A stretch of 64,000 bases of DNA. Origin: Planococcus salinarum. GTDB lineage: Bacteria > Bacillota > Bacilli > Bacillales_A > Planococcaceae. Numbering within the stretch: position 1 is the first letter of the stretch; the number at the start of each line of letters is the position of its first letter. Positions 1 through 7,932 of the stretch are shown one piece after another. The position numbers and the translations under genes are program-made. The DNA is taken from positions 1 to 64,000 of the forward strand of contig NZ_VIFV01000010.1 in assembly GCF_007004625.1 (NCBI RefSeq), given 5' to 3'. Below the pieces are notes generated by a model. The model did not search any database, was not told where the DNA came from, and saw only the letters and a program-made list of their open reading frames with translations.

Positions 1-51
1 GGGCTCAAAAGTCTGGTAGCACGTTATGAAACTTTGCGTTATGCATCTTAA
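1..51 (+). CDS. C-terminal end of group II intron reverse transcriptase (partial)
   Basis: An open frame enters from the left edge and stops with TAA at 49-51. It encodes 16 residues ending in LVARYETLRYAS. That tail fits the basic, RYE-containing C-termini of group II intron-encoded reverse transcriptase/maturases, and it lies two bases before intron domain V, which is the usual arrangement when the ORF sits in domain IV. Identification rests mainly on the adjoining intron RNA end, because 16 residues alone cannot prove a family. The rest of the gene is outside the window. Confidence 0.5.
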   Translation, partial: GLKSLVARYETLRYAS

Positions 52-125
52 TTGAACCGCCGTATACCGAACGGTACGTACGGTGGTGTGAGAGGTCGGG
101 AGTTAATCGCTCCCTCCTACTCGAT
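1..125 (+). mobile_element. Group II intron, 3' end with domains V and VI
   Basis: From about 53 the sequence folds as domain V. ACCGCCGTA (about 56-64) pairs with TACGGTGGT (about 87-95), with a CG bulge and a short TACC/GGTA upper stem. Domain VI follows: GAGAGG pairs with CCT-A-CTC, leaving an unpaired A at 119 as the expected branch point, around a GGGAG/CTCCC hairpin. The 3' splice site is predicted after CTCGAT, at about 125. Compact domain V directly after the reverse transcriptase stop resembles bacterial class C introns. Class and exact splice site are inferred; the 5' part is missing, so completeness and activity cannot be judged. Confidence 0.8.
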
Positions 126-153
126 TGATTCAATGCGTCAGTGCGCTAAATTA

Positions 154-162
154 TGATACAAT
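154..162 (+). promoter_or_regulatory. Candidate extended -10 promoter for asd
   Basis: TGATACAAT is an extended -10 (TG-N-TACAAT) located 31 bases before the asd start codon. No good -35 is visible. It lies downstream of the predicted intron end, so asd would keep its own promoter even with the intron in place. Confidence 0.4.
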
Positions 163-193
163 TATCCAAATTATCATTGAAGGAGAGAGTCGA

Positions 194-1231
194 GTGAAAA
201 CTTATAACATAGCAATCATGGGCGCAACGGGCGCCGTTGGGCAGCAGATGAAAGAACAGTTGGAAAAGCGTGATTTTCCGGTCAACGAAATCCGATTCCT
301 GTCCTCCAGCCGCTCAGCTGGCACCGAAATCAGTTTCAAAGGGGAGACCTATATTGTGCAGGAAGCAGTACCGGACTCTTTTGATGGTGTCGATATCGCG
401 CTGTTCAGCGCAGGAGGCAGCGTTTCCGAGAAGTTCGCACCCGAAGCAGTCAAACGCGGTGCTGTTGTCATCGATAATACCAGCGCCTTCCGGATGGACC
501 CGGAAGTGCCCCTGGTCGTGCCGGAAGTCAACAAAAACGACCTTTCTCTGCATAAAGGGATCATCTCCAACCCGAACTGCTCAACCATTCAGATGGTCTG
601 TGCCCTGCAGCCGCTGAAAGAACAATTCGGATTGAGCAAAATTGTGGTATCAACATACCAGGCCGTGTCCGGTGCCGGAATCGATGCCATCAATGAACTG
701 AAAGAACAGGCGGATGCCGGTTTTGACCGGGCGAAGGATGCACAGGCAAAAATGCTGCCCGTTAAATCAGCCGAGAAACATTACCCGATTGCTTATAATG
801 CCATCCCGCAAATCGATGTTTTTGCGGACAACGGCTACACACTTGAAGAAATGAAAATGATCAACGAAACGAAGAAAATCATGCATGACGATTCTTTATC
901 CGTAGCGGCCACTTGTGTAAGATTGCCGGTTGTTACCGGCCATTCGGAATCCGTCTATGTGGAATTGGATGCGGCACCGACTCTTGCAGAAATAAAAGAC
1001 GCAATCGCTGCAGCACCTGGTGTGACATTGATGGATGATCCATCATCGCAACTCTATCCGATGCCATTGATGGCAGCAGGCAAGGACGATGTATTCGTCG
1101 GCCGCATCCGTCTGGATCTTGATAACCCGCAGGGCTTCCACTTGTGGGTTGTTTCCGACAACCTCGTGAAAGGCGCAGCCCTAAACTCGGTGCAGATCGC
1201 GGAAGCTTTGATAGAAGAAAAAATAATCTGA
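194..1231 (+). CDS. asd: Aspartate-semialdehyde dehydrogenase
   Basis: NADPH-dependent reduction of aspartyl phosphate to aspartate semialdehyde, the branch enzyme for lysine, threonine and methionine. The 345-residue product begins with the NADP-binding motif GATGAVG (residues 10-16) and has the catalytic cysteine in SNPNCST (Cys129) and the VSTYQAVSGAG segment. Start taken as GTG at 194, preceded by AAGGAGAGAG at 179-188; an upstream in-frame ATG at 125 would fall in the intron end and has no ribosome site. In Bacillus subtilis the gene is followed by dapG and dapA. Here both are absent and a 427-bp noncoding stretch follows. Confidence 0.97.
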   Translation: MKTYNIAIMGATGAVGQQMKEQLEKRDFPVNEIRFLSSSRSAGTEISFKGETYIVQEAVPDSFDGVDIALFSAGGSVSEKFAPEAVKRGAVVIDNTSAFRMDPEVPLVVPEVNKNDLSLHKGIISNPNCSTIQMVCALQPLKEQFGLSKIVVSTYQAVSGAGIDAINELKEQADAGFDRAKDAQAKMLPVKSAEKHYPIAYNAIPQIDVFADNGYTLEEMKMINETKKIMHDDSLSVAATCVRLPVVTGHSESVYVELDAAPTLAEIKDAIAAAPGVTLMDDPSSQLYPMPLMAAGKDDVFVGRIRLDLDNPQGFHLWVVSDNLVKGAALNSVQIAEALIEEKII

Positions 1232-1263
1232 TAAATTTTAGTTGAACCAAGTTAAATGCATTA

Positions 1264-1330
1264 TAAAGACTCTGCGGTGCTTTGGAAAGCAAGCTGTTTT
1301 GCTGCATATCACCAATCACTTTCAATATAA
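1264..1330 (+). repeat. Degenerate copy of a dispersed intergenic repeat
   Basis: CTGTTTTGCTGCATATC at 1294-1310 matches the 3' box of the repeat seen better at 54216-54240 and 61772-61796 (core TTTTGCRGAATATCGGCT). Only the 3' half is recognisable here. Part of the 427-bp gene-free stretch after asd. Confidence 0.35.
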
Positions 1331-1399
1331 GATATTCATTTCAGCTATTTTATAGTATTGAAGCAGATCCTATATTTTCGACCAGATTCAGAATGAAGT

Positions 1400-1505
1400 G
1401 ACAGACGGTGACTCCTGCGGGAACCAGAGCGAGTCCTGAGACCCCGCAGTGAGCGAAGCGAGCGAGGAGGCTTAGGCCGCTCCCCGCGGAAAGCATCCGT
1501 CTAAA
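1400..1505 (+). repeat. Structured intergenic repeat (nested palindrome)
   Basis: An outer stem AGACGG (1403-1408) / CCGTCT (1497-1502) encloses an inner stem CTGCGGG (1415-1421) / CCCGCAG (1443-1449), then a purine-rich GAGCGAAGCGAGCGAGGAGG run and CCCCGCGG. Elements with this layout (ACTCCTGCGGGA... GACCCCGC... CCCCGCGGAAAGC) recur in intergenic DNA of Bacillales genomes. Function is unknown. With the degenerate repeat before it and the terminator after it, this accounts for most of the 1232-1658 gap. Confidence 0.7.
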
Positions 1506-1545
1506 ACGTAATGATTATAGAAGTTGATGGTTTCTCGACAGCCCG

Positions 1546-1580
1546 AAAATAAACCGGCGAATCCGCCGGTTTATTTTTTT
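1546..1580 (+). terminator. Rho-independent terminator upstream of rnjB
   Basis: Perfect 12-bp stem AATAAACCGGCG / CGCCGGTTTATT (1548-1575) followed by seven T residues. It isolates rnjB transcription from asd. Confidence 0.9.
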
Positions 1581-1582
1581 CT

Positions 1583-1612
1583 TTGGACTGTTTCCTTCGA
1601 TTCCCGTATAAT
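1583..1612 (+). promoter_or_regulatory. Sigma-A type promoter for rnjB
   Basis: TTGGAC (1583-1588), 18-base spacer, consensus TATAAT (1607-1612), immediately after the terminator. Confidence 0.7.
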
Positions 1613-1658
1613 AGATTTTATGGATGTGTACGGGTAAATTTTTTTAGGAGGAAATAAA

Positions 1659-3326
1659 TTGAGTAAAATTAAAAATGAACTTATTAAAGTAATACCGTTA
1701 GGCGGAGTCGGCGAAGTCGGCAAAGCGATGTATGTAATTGAGGTTGACCAAGACCTGTTTGTTGTAGACAGCGGATTGATGTTCCCGGAAGATGAAATGC
1801 TTGGCGTGGACATCGTGATTCCGGATGTAACATACCTGGAAGAGAACAAGGATCGCGTAAAAGGCATCTTCCTTACGCACGGTCATGAAGATGCAATCGG
1901 TTCGATCGCTTACCTGCTGAAAAAAGTGCAGGCGCCAGTCTATGGTTCAAAACTGACGATTGGCCTTGCAAAAGAACATATCAAAGAACAGGGTTCTTTG
2001 AAGCAAGTAAAGTTCTTTGAAGTCACCAATAAGAGCCGCATGAATTTCGATACGACACATGTGACTTTCTTCCATACAACACACAGTATTCCGGATGCAC
2101 TTGGTATCGTTTTCCATACTTCGGAAGGGGCCATTGTCCACACAGGCGAATTTAAATTCGATCAGTCGGCGAAAGGCAGTTATCAGCCGGATATCGCAAA
2201 AATGGCGAAATTGGGGGAAGATGGCGTTTTGATGCTGTTGTCTGACTCTACTGAAGCGGAGCGTCCCGGCCATACAACTTCTGAAATAGTTGTGGCAGAG
2301 CATCTTCTTTCAGAATTCCGCAAAGCGGAAGGAAGAATACTTGTTTCACTCTACTCATCCAATTTCATCCGCATCCAGCAAGTTTTCGATATTGCACAGG
2401 CGACAGGCAAAAAAGTCGCAGTTGTGGGCAGAAGTTTGGAAAGCAGCTATGAAGTCGGAGTCCGACTGGGTTATCTGAATGCCGGTGAAGACACCGTTAT
2501 TTCCTTGAAGGATCTCGATAAATACCGTGACGAAGAAGTGGTTATCATTGTTACAGGCAACCAGGGGGAACCTCTTGAAGCGCTTGATAAGATGGTCCGC
2601 AAACAGCATAAAGATGTAAGAATCAAAGAGACGGATACAGTCCTTATTACATTCACACCATCGCCCGGCATGGAAGTTCCGATGTATCAGACGATGAATA
2701 AGTTGGCAAAAGCCGGTGCAACAGTCCTGACATCCAGCAAAAAAGTCCACGTATCAGGACATGGCAGCCAGGAAGACCTGAAAATGATGCTGAATATGAT
2801 GAAACCGAAATATTTCATCCCCATCCAGGGTGAATACAAAATGCTGATTGCCCATTCCAAATTGGCACAGCAGGTCGGTTTGCAGAAATCCCAGATCTTT
2901 ATCGCTGATAAAGGGGATATCGTTGAATATACAGGTGGAAAAGTACGCATGAGTGGCAGGGTTACGGCAGGAAATGTACTGATTGATGGAATTGGGATTG
3001 GTGATGTGGGCAATATCGTCCTCCGAGACCGGAAATTGCTTTCCCAGGATGGCATTTTCATCGTTGTTGTAACACTGAACCGCAAACAGAAAAAAATCGC
3101 TTCCGGTCCAGAGATGATTTCCCGCGGATTTGTCTATGTCCGCGAATCGGAAGAACTAATGGATGAATCAGCGAAACTGGTCAGAAAAGTCGTAGAAAAA
3201 TACGTGACGCGTGATACATTTGAATGGAATAATATCAAACAGGAAATACGTGATACGTTGAATTCCTATTTGTTCCAGCAAACAAAACGCCGTCCGATGA
3301 TCATTCCGATTATTATGGAATATTAA
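1659..3326 (+). CDS. rnjB: Ribonuclease J2 (metallo-beta-lactamase/beta-CASP family)
   Basis: Subunit of the RNase J endo-/5' exonuclease complex in mRNA decay and rRNA processing. Length (555 residues), beta-lactamase fold plus beta-CASP and C-terminal domain match the family. The metal-binding motif reads THGHEDAIG, with alanine in place of the last histidine of HxHxDH. That loss is typical of J2 paralogues, which are weakly active and act with J1. TTG start at 1659 follows TAGGAGGAAA at 1645-1653. Position between asd and an ftsK/spoIIIE gene matches B. subtilis ymfA (rnjB); tepA, normally next, is absent. Confidence 0.92.
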   Translation: MSKIKNELIKVIPLGGVGEVGKAMYVIEVDQDLFVVDSGLMFPEDEMLGVDIVIPDVTYLEENKDRVKGIFLTHGHEDAIGSIAYLLKKVQAPVYGSKLTIGLAKEHIKEQGSLKQVKFFEVTNKSRMNFDTTHVTFFHTTHSIPDALGIVFHTSEGAIVHTGEFKFDQSAKGSYQPDIAKMAKLGEDGVLMLLSDSTEAERPGHTTSEIVVAEHLLSEFRKAEGRILVSLYSSNFIRIQQVFDIAQATGKKVAVVGRSLESSYEVGVRLGYLNAGEDTVISLKDLDKYRDEEVVIIVTGNQGEPLEALDKMVRKQHKDVRIKETDTVLITFTPSPGMEVPMYQTMNKLAKAGATVLTSSKKVHVSGHGSQEDLKMMLNMMKPKYFIPIQGEYKMLIAHSKLAQQVGLQKSQIFIADKGDIVEYTGGKVRMSGRVTAGNVLIDGIGIGDVGNIVLRDRKLLSQDGIFIVVVTLNRKQKKIASGPEMISRGFVYVRESEELMDESAKLVRKVVEKYVTRDTFEWNNIKQEIRDTLNSYLFQQTKRRPMIIPIIMEY

Positions 3327-3338
3327 GATAGAAAAAGT

Positions 3339-3379
3339 AAAAGGATTTCCATACCGATCTATCGGGGGAAATCCTTTTT
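3339..3379 (+). terminator. Terminator after rnjB
   Basis: AAAAGGATTTCC (3339-3350) pairs with GGAAATCCTTTT (from 3367), ending in a T tract just before the ftsK ribosome site. Confidence 0.8.
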
Positions 3380-3406
3380 CGATTACATAGGAAATGAGGG
3401 GAAGAT

Positions 3407-5737
3407 ATGCCTCGCAGTGGACAGAATAAGAAAAAGAAAAAAGCACCAAAGGCAAAAGCAAAGAAAAACAATGTTCAACCCTTGCCGACTATCCTCTTTG
3501 AAATCATTGGGATTGTGATGCTTGGCGTTGCACTTCTAATGGCTTTTCAATTGGGCAAAGTTGGGCGACTGCTCTTTAATGCAACGGAATATATGACGGG
3601 GTACCTGGCTTTTTTGGTTCCGGTTTCCCTGGTTTTACTGGCAGTCTTTATAATGGTCAACCGCAAATGGCCCAAACCGCAGTTTCGAAAGAGTATCGGC
3701 TCCATTTTTTTGCTGACAGGTATTTTTCTGATCAGCCATCTTATCTGGGCCTCCGGTTCAATTTTGCCGATTACTTCTGCGAATGTAATAGGAGAAACAA
3801 GCAAGTCAATTCAGATCAGCGGCACGCTCTGGACCGAATTTACCGCAATCGGCGGGGGCATGATTGGGGCAATGCTCTATGCTGTGCTGCACCTGCTGTT
3901 TGAAACGGCCGGGACCTGGATTGTTTCCATCATCATTCTATCCATCGGAGCCATTATTCTGACCGGCAGAACAGCTGCACCGTTTATTGCTGAAAAAGTT
4001 CCGAGTTTCCAGCCGATGATTCAATCTCTGGGCAAACGCTTTTCGAGGCCCGCGAAAAAGGAAAAGGAAAATCGGGTCGTAACCGGTGAAACGGCAAGTA
4101 ATGAAAGTTACGTTGACACCCATGAGCCGGCGGATAACAATTATGAATTTGAAAATGAAACAGTTTATATGGATACTCCGCAAGAACCGATTATTTCTGC
4201 CTTTACCGAAAATGTGAAGCCGAAACAGCCGGAAGCTCCAAAAGAAACAGAAAGTGAAACCGCAGAAGTTGCCACAGGAGAGGTCCAGTTGCTGACGACT
4301 GCAGAGGAGATGGAAAATGAGGAGTACCAACTGCCTCCGATTGACCTTCTTACTTTGCCTCCGCACAGTGATCAGAGCGGGGAGTATGCAGGCATTCAGA
4401 AGAATGCCAAAAAACTTGAAAAGACTTTCCAAAGTTTCGGTGTCCGTGCCAAGGTGACGCAAGTGCACCTTGGACCGGCTGTCACCAAATATGAAGTGCT
4501 GCCTGATACCGGTGTTAAAGTCAGTAAAATCGTCAGCCTGCACGATGATTTGGCACTCGCGCTTGCGGCAAGGGATATCCGGATCGAAGCACCAATCCCG
4601 GGAAAATCCGCCATCGGTATCGAAGTTCCGAACTCGGAAGTGGCGATCGTCAGCCTGCGTGAAGTTCTGGAATCTGAAGAAAACAACAAGCCAGATTCCA
4701 AATTGCTGTTTGGCCTTGGACGGGATGTCACCGGCCAGGCGGTCATGACGGAATTGAACAAAATGCCGCATTTGCTTGTTGCCGGTTCTACGGGCAGCGG
4801 GAAATCGGTTTGTATCAACGGCATCATCACCAGCATCATTATGCGCGCAAAACCGCATGAAGTGAAAATGATGATGATCGATCCGAAAATGGTGGAGCTG
4901 AATGTCTATAACGGTATTCCACATTTATTGGCGCCGGTTGTGACGGATCCCCGTAAAGCGGCGCAGGCTTTGAAGAAAATTGTTTCTGAAATGGAGCGGC
5001 GCTACGAACTGTTTTCTCATACCGGAACAAGAAACATCGAGGGCTACAACGAATATGTGAGAGTATTTAATGAGGAAAACGAAGACAAACATCCGAAGTT
5101 GCCGTTTATCGTCGTCATAGTTGATGAGCTTGCGGATCTGATGATGGTGGCTTCGAACGAAGTGGAAGATGCCATCACCCGTCTTGCGCAAATGGCGCGT
5201 GCAGCCGGCATTCACTTGGTCATTGCGACCCAGCGTCCAAGTGTCAACGTCATTACCGGTGTCATTAAAGCGAATATCCCGTCGCGGATCGCCTTTGCGG
5301 TTTCTTCCGCAATCGATTCCCGTACCATTCTTGATATGGGTGGGGCTGAAAAATTACTCGGTCGCGGTGATATGCTGTTTCTCGGTGCCGGTCAATCGAA
5401 GCCGGTGCGTGTTCAGGGGGCATTCCTGTCGGACACGGAAGTTGAAAAAATCGTTGATTTTGCCATCGAGCAGCAAAAAGCCCAATATCAGGAGGATATG
5501 ATTCCGACTGAAGTGGAAGAGAAGAGCATTGATGATGAAACCGATGAAATTTACGATGATGCGGTGCAATTGGTAACTGAAATGCAAACAGCCTCGGTTT
5601 CCATGCTGCAGCGCAGGTTCCGCGTAGGCTATTCCCGCGCGGCCCGAATTATCGATCAGATGGAGCAGCGTGGGGTGGTCGGCCCTTATGAAGGGAGCAA
5701 ACCGCGTTCTGTATTAGTTCAAAAGCATGAAGAATAG
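3407..5737 (+). CDS. ftsK: FtsK/SpoIIIE family DNA translocase
   Basis: Membrane-anchored, ATP-driven dsDNA pump that clears chromosome DNA from the division septum. The 776-residue protein has a basic N-terminus, about four hydrophobic membrane segments between residues 25 and 185, an acidic/Pro-rich linker to about 300, and a RecA-like motor with Walker [10 protein letters not shown] (about 458-466) and Walker [14 protein letters not shown] (about 567-579). A C-terminal winged-helix gamma domain ([21 protein letters not shown]) reads orienting DNA sequences. Length and synteny match B. subtilis SpoIIIE (787 residues) rather than SftA. In this apparently asporogenous lineage a vegetative role is inferred. 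ATG at 3407 with GAGGGGAAG upstream. Confidence 0.95.
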   Translation: MPRSGQNKKKKKAPKAKAKKNNVQPLPTILFEIIGIVMLGVALLMAFQLGKVGRLLFNATEYMTGYLAFLVPVSLVLLAVFIMVNRKWPKPQFRKSIGSIFLLTGIFLISHLIWASGSILPITSANVIGETSKSIQISGTLWTEFTAIGGGMIGAMLYAVLHLLFETAGTWIVSIIILSIGAIILTGRTAAPFIAEKVPSFQPMIQSLGKRFSRPAKKEKENRVVTGETASNESYVDTHEPADNNYEFENETVYMDTPQEPIISAFTENVKPKQPEAPKETESETAEVATGEVQLLTTAEEMENEEYQLPPIDLLTLPPHSDQSGEYAGIQKNAKKLEKTFQSFGVRAKVTQVHLGPAVTKYEVLPDTGVKVSKIVSLHDDLALALAARDIRIEAPIPGKSAIGIEVPNSEVAIVSLREVLESEENNKPDSKLLFGLGRDVTGQAVMTELNKMPHLLVAGSTGSGKSVCINGIITSIIMRAKPHEVKMMMIDPKMVELNVYNGIPHLLAPVVTDPRKAAQALKKIVSEMERRYELFSHTGTRNIEGYNEYVRVFNEENEDKHPKLPFIVVIVDELADLMMVASNEVEDAITRLAQMARAAGIHLVIATQRPSVNVITGVIKANIPSRIAFAVSSAIDSRTILDMGGAEKLLGRGDMLFLGAGQSKPVRVQGAFLSDTEVEKIVDFAIEQQKAQYQEDMIPTEVEEKSIDDETDEIYDDAVQLVTEMQTASVSMLQRRFRVGYSRAARIIDQMEQRGVVGPYEGSKPRSVLVQKHEE

Positions 5738-5843
5738 CAGTTAGCTACTCAATTTTCGTGACAAAATACGCGCATAAATAGGGACTTGTATCCGAAAATA
5801 TCGCGAAATTCGACAAAACACTATTTATTTCAGCGGAAATAAG

Positions 5844-5852
5844 TGTTATAGT
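5844..5852 (+). promoter_or_regulatory. Extended -10 promoter of the GntR/nucleoside importer operon
   Basis: TGTTATAGT fits TG-N-TATAAT (TATAGT at 5847-5852). No strong -35. The predicted start of transcription (about 5859) lies about 20 bases before the palindrome at 5879-5892. Confidence 0.5.
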
Positions 5853-5878
5853 AATTCTGATTAGTAGGAATGTTTTAC

Positions 5879-5892
5879 ATCAGATGTCTGAT
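5879..5892 (+). promoter_or_regulatory. Palindromic operator candidate (copy 1)
   Basis: ATCAGATGTCTGAT, a two-fold symmetric 6-2-6 palindrome between the ymfC promoter and start codon. Its reverse complement differs from the palindrome over the deoB promoter (55212-55225) only at the two outermost, symmetry-compensated positions. A site for the adjacent GntR regulator is inferred, with autoregulation. Confidence 0.65.
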
Positions 5893-5915
5893 CTCTGTCA
5901 TTGGTGGTGAATCGT

Positions 5916-6644
5916 ATGACAATTAAATCGGATCATCGGGCATTGTATCTCCAGGTGATTGATCGAATGAAGCAGGATATCGCTTCCGGAATATACAAAG
6001 AGAAAGAAAAGTTGCCTTCCGAATTCGAACTTGCTAAAACACTTGGGGTCAGCCGCGCCACCTTACGGGAAGCGCTCAGGCTGCTGGAAGAGGAAAATAT
6101 CATAGTCAGGCGCCATGGGGTAGGTACATTCGTCAATCCGAAACCACTTTTTACATCCGGCATCGAACAATTGACAAGTGTTTCTGAGACAATCAGAAAG
6201 GCTGGAATGGAACCGGGCTCTATTTATTTGAGTACATCAGAGACACTGGCTTCTGACGATGATATAAAACGCTTACATTGCAAACCCGAAGATTCTGTAA
6301 TTACTATTGAACGGGTCCGGACCGCTAACGGTGAACCTGTCGTATATTGCATCGACAAAGTTCTGTCCAGCTTTTTGCCGGATGATTTTCTGGGACGGGC
6401 CGAAAGCTCGATTTTCTCGGCAATCGAGGAGAGCGGAGAAACCCATATTAGTTATGCAGTGACGTATATCGATCCGGTTGGATACCACGATGTGGCGTCT
6501 CCAATTTTGGAATGTGATCCCGAAACTGCGTTGTTGGTATTAAAACAGCTCCATTATGATACAGACGATCAAGTGGTGCTTTATTCGAAGAACTATTTCA
6601 GGGCTGATAAGTTCAGTTTCCATGTAGTTCGAAAACGTGTGTAA
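5916..6644 (+). CDS. ymfC: GntR family (HutC/FarR type) transcriptional regulator
   Basis: The 242-residue protein has an N-terminal GntR winged helix (residues 10-70; core [25 protein letters not shown], then RRHGVGTFV) and a C-terminal UTRA ligand domain. ATG at 5916 chosen because it matches the usual MxIKxDxRxLYLQVI start of YmfC proteins; TTG and GTG codons lie upstream in frame. It is followed after 47 bases by a nucleoside-binding lipoprotein and ABC transporter, so the effector is probably a nucleoside or a breakdown product. Neither effector nor operator has been shown. It is the obvious candidate to bind the palindromes at 5879 and 55212. Confidence 0.9.
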   Translation: MTIKSDHRALYLQVIDRMKQDIASGIYKEKEKLPSEFELAKTLGVSRATLREALRLLEEENIIVRRHGVGTFVNPKPLFTSGIEQLTSVSETIRKAGMEPGSIYLSTSETLASDDDIKRLHCKPEDSVITIERVRTANGEPVVYCIDKVLSSFLPDDFLGRAESSIFSAIEESGETHISYAVTYIDPVGYHDVASPILECDPETALLVLKQLHYDTDDQVVLYSKNYFRADKFSFHVVRKRV

Positions 6645-6691
6645 AACAAACCATTCCTGCTAATATCAAAAAAACCTTGGGGGTTATTACA

Positions 6692-7768
6692 TTGACAAAA
6701 CGCAAATTTGGTCTAGGTCTTTCCTTAATGCTTGCTGCAGGCGTGCTTGCTGCATGTGGTACTGATGAAGACACTTCAAACGGCTCAACAACTGATGATG
6801 GTGGAGAAGGCACTGAAGAAACAAGCGATTTTTCTGTAGCGATGGTTACTGATGTCGGCGGTGTTGATGACAAATCTTTCAACCAATCGGCCTGGGAAGG
6901 TCTTCAAAGATTTGGCGAAGACAATGGGCTTGAAGAGGGCGATGGTGGTTATGCTTACCTTCAGTCACAATCAGATGCAGATTACAACACGAACCTGAAC
7001 AATTTGATCCGTCGTGATTTCGATGTCGTCTTCGGTATCGGATTCCTGATGGAAGGCGCAGTAGCTGAAATCGCTGAACAGCAGCCGGACGCTCAGATCG
7101 CAATCATCGATGCAGTTGTTGAAAAAGATAACGTTGCAAGCGTATTGTTCAAAGAACAAGAGGGCGCATTCCTTGCAGGCGTTGCTGCTGCGCTTATGAC
7201 TGAAACAGGAAAAGTCGGTTTTGTTGGCGGAATGGATATTCCGGTAATCGAGCGTTTCGAAGCTGGATTCCTTGCTGGAGTAGAAGCAGCTGACCCTAGC
7301 GTTGAAGTTGATGTTCAATACACAGGTGCTTTTGATAAAGCGGAATTGGGTAAAACTACAGCGAACCGCATGTACCAAGGCGGAGCTGATATCATCTTCC
7401 ACGCTGCAGGCGGAACTGGAAACGGTGTATTCACGGAAGCTAAAGAGCGTAAAGAATCAGATGCAGATGCAAATGTTTGGGTAATCGGTGTAGACTCTGA
7501 CCAATACGACGAAGGCCAGGTTGGCGATGACAACATCACGTTGACTTCTGTATTGAAACGCGTTGACAATGCTGTTTACAACATCTCTGAACAAGCGATG
7601 AACGGGGAATTCCCTGGTGGAGAAACGGTCGTTTACGGTCTTTCTGACGATGGTATCGGCCTTGCTGATTCCCGCGGAGCAATTCCGGAAGACATTATGA
7701 CCCAGATCGAAGACTTCAAACAACAGATTATTGATGGCGAAATTACAGTTCCAGAAACTGTAGAGTAA
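6692..7768 (+). CDS. bmpA: BMP family nucleoside-binding lipoprotein
   Basis: Extracellular substrate receptor of a nucleoside ABC importer. TTG start at 6692 (after TTGGGGG at 6677-6683) gives 358 residues with a lipoprotein signal: basic MTKRK, hydrophobic stretch and lipobox GVLAAC with Cys22. An acidic Thr/Ser/Gly-rich linker (about 23-50) follows, then the BMP fold starting VAMVTDVGGVDDKSFNQSAW. Two ATP-binding-cassette and permease genes follow in the order seen for B. subtilis nupNOPQ. A terminator immediately downstream probably raises the receptor's transcript level over the membrane parts. Confidence 0.95.
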   Translation: MTKRKFGLGLSLMLAAGVLAACGTDEDTSNGSTTDDGGEGTEETSDFSVAMVTDVGGVDDKSFNQSAWEGLQRFGEDNGLEEGDGGYAYLQSQSDADYNTNLNNLIRRDFDVVFGIGFLMEGAVAEIAEQQPDAQIAIIDAVVEKDNVASVLFKEQEGAFLAGVAAALMTETGKVGFVGGMDIPVIERFEAGFLAGVEAADPSVEVDVQYTGAFDKAELGKTTANRMYQGGADIIFHAAGGTGNGVFTEAKERKESDADANVWVIGVDSDQYDEGQVGDDNITLTSVLKRVDNAVYNISEQAMNGEFPGGETVVYGLSDDGIGLADSRGAIPEDIMTQIEDFKQQIIDGEITVPETVE

Positions 7769-7791
7769 TTATCGTCTCGCACGGTCAACCT

Positions 7792-7830
7792 CATAAAGAC
7801 CGGTTCCACCGGTCTTTATGGTTTTTTTTT
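7792..7830 (+). terminator. Terminator between bmpA and the ABC ATPase gene
   Basis: Perfect 13-bp stem CATAAAGACCGGT (7792-7804) / ACCGGTCTTTATG (7808-7820) plus a run of T. No clear promoter follows, so it is probably a partial terminator setting receptor/transporter ratio. Confidence 0.88.
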
Positions 7831-7932
7831 CGCCAAAAATGACAAAAATTAATAGATGAAAGGTTTTTTGAAATGGAAACCTTTCCTGTATTAATTAAAA
7901 AGAATTTAGCAGTTTTCGAGGGAGTGAAAACA

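Noticed and set aside
125-193. 23-codon N-terminal extension of asd from ATG 125
   Set aside because: Begins at the intron 3' end, lacks a ribosome site and has no match to the family N-terminus.
3938-4924. Long open frame (328 codons) on the minus strand inside ftsK
   Set aside because: Antisense shadow of a strongly coding frame; His/Phe/Arg-rich composition, no ribosome site, no family resemblance.
5815-5850. Imperfect inverted repeat AACACTATTTATTTC / GAAATAAGTGTT upstream of ymfC
   Set aside because: Imperfect, AT-rich, and not repeated elsewhere in the window. It may be an old ftsK terminator stem; too weak to call an operator.
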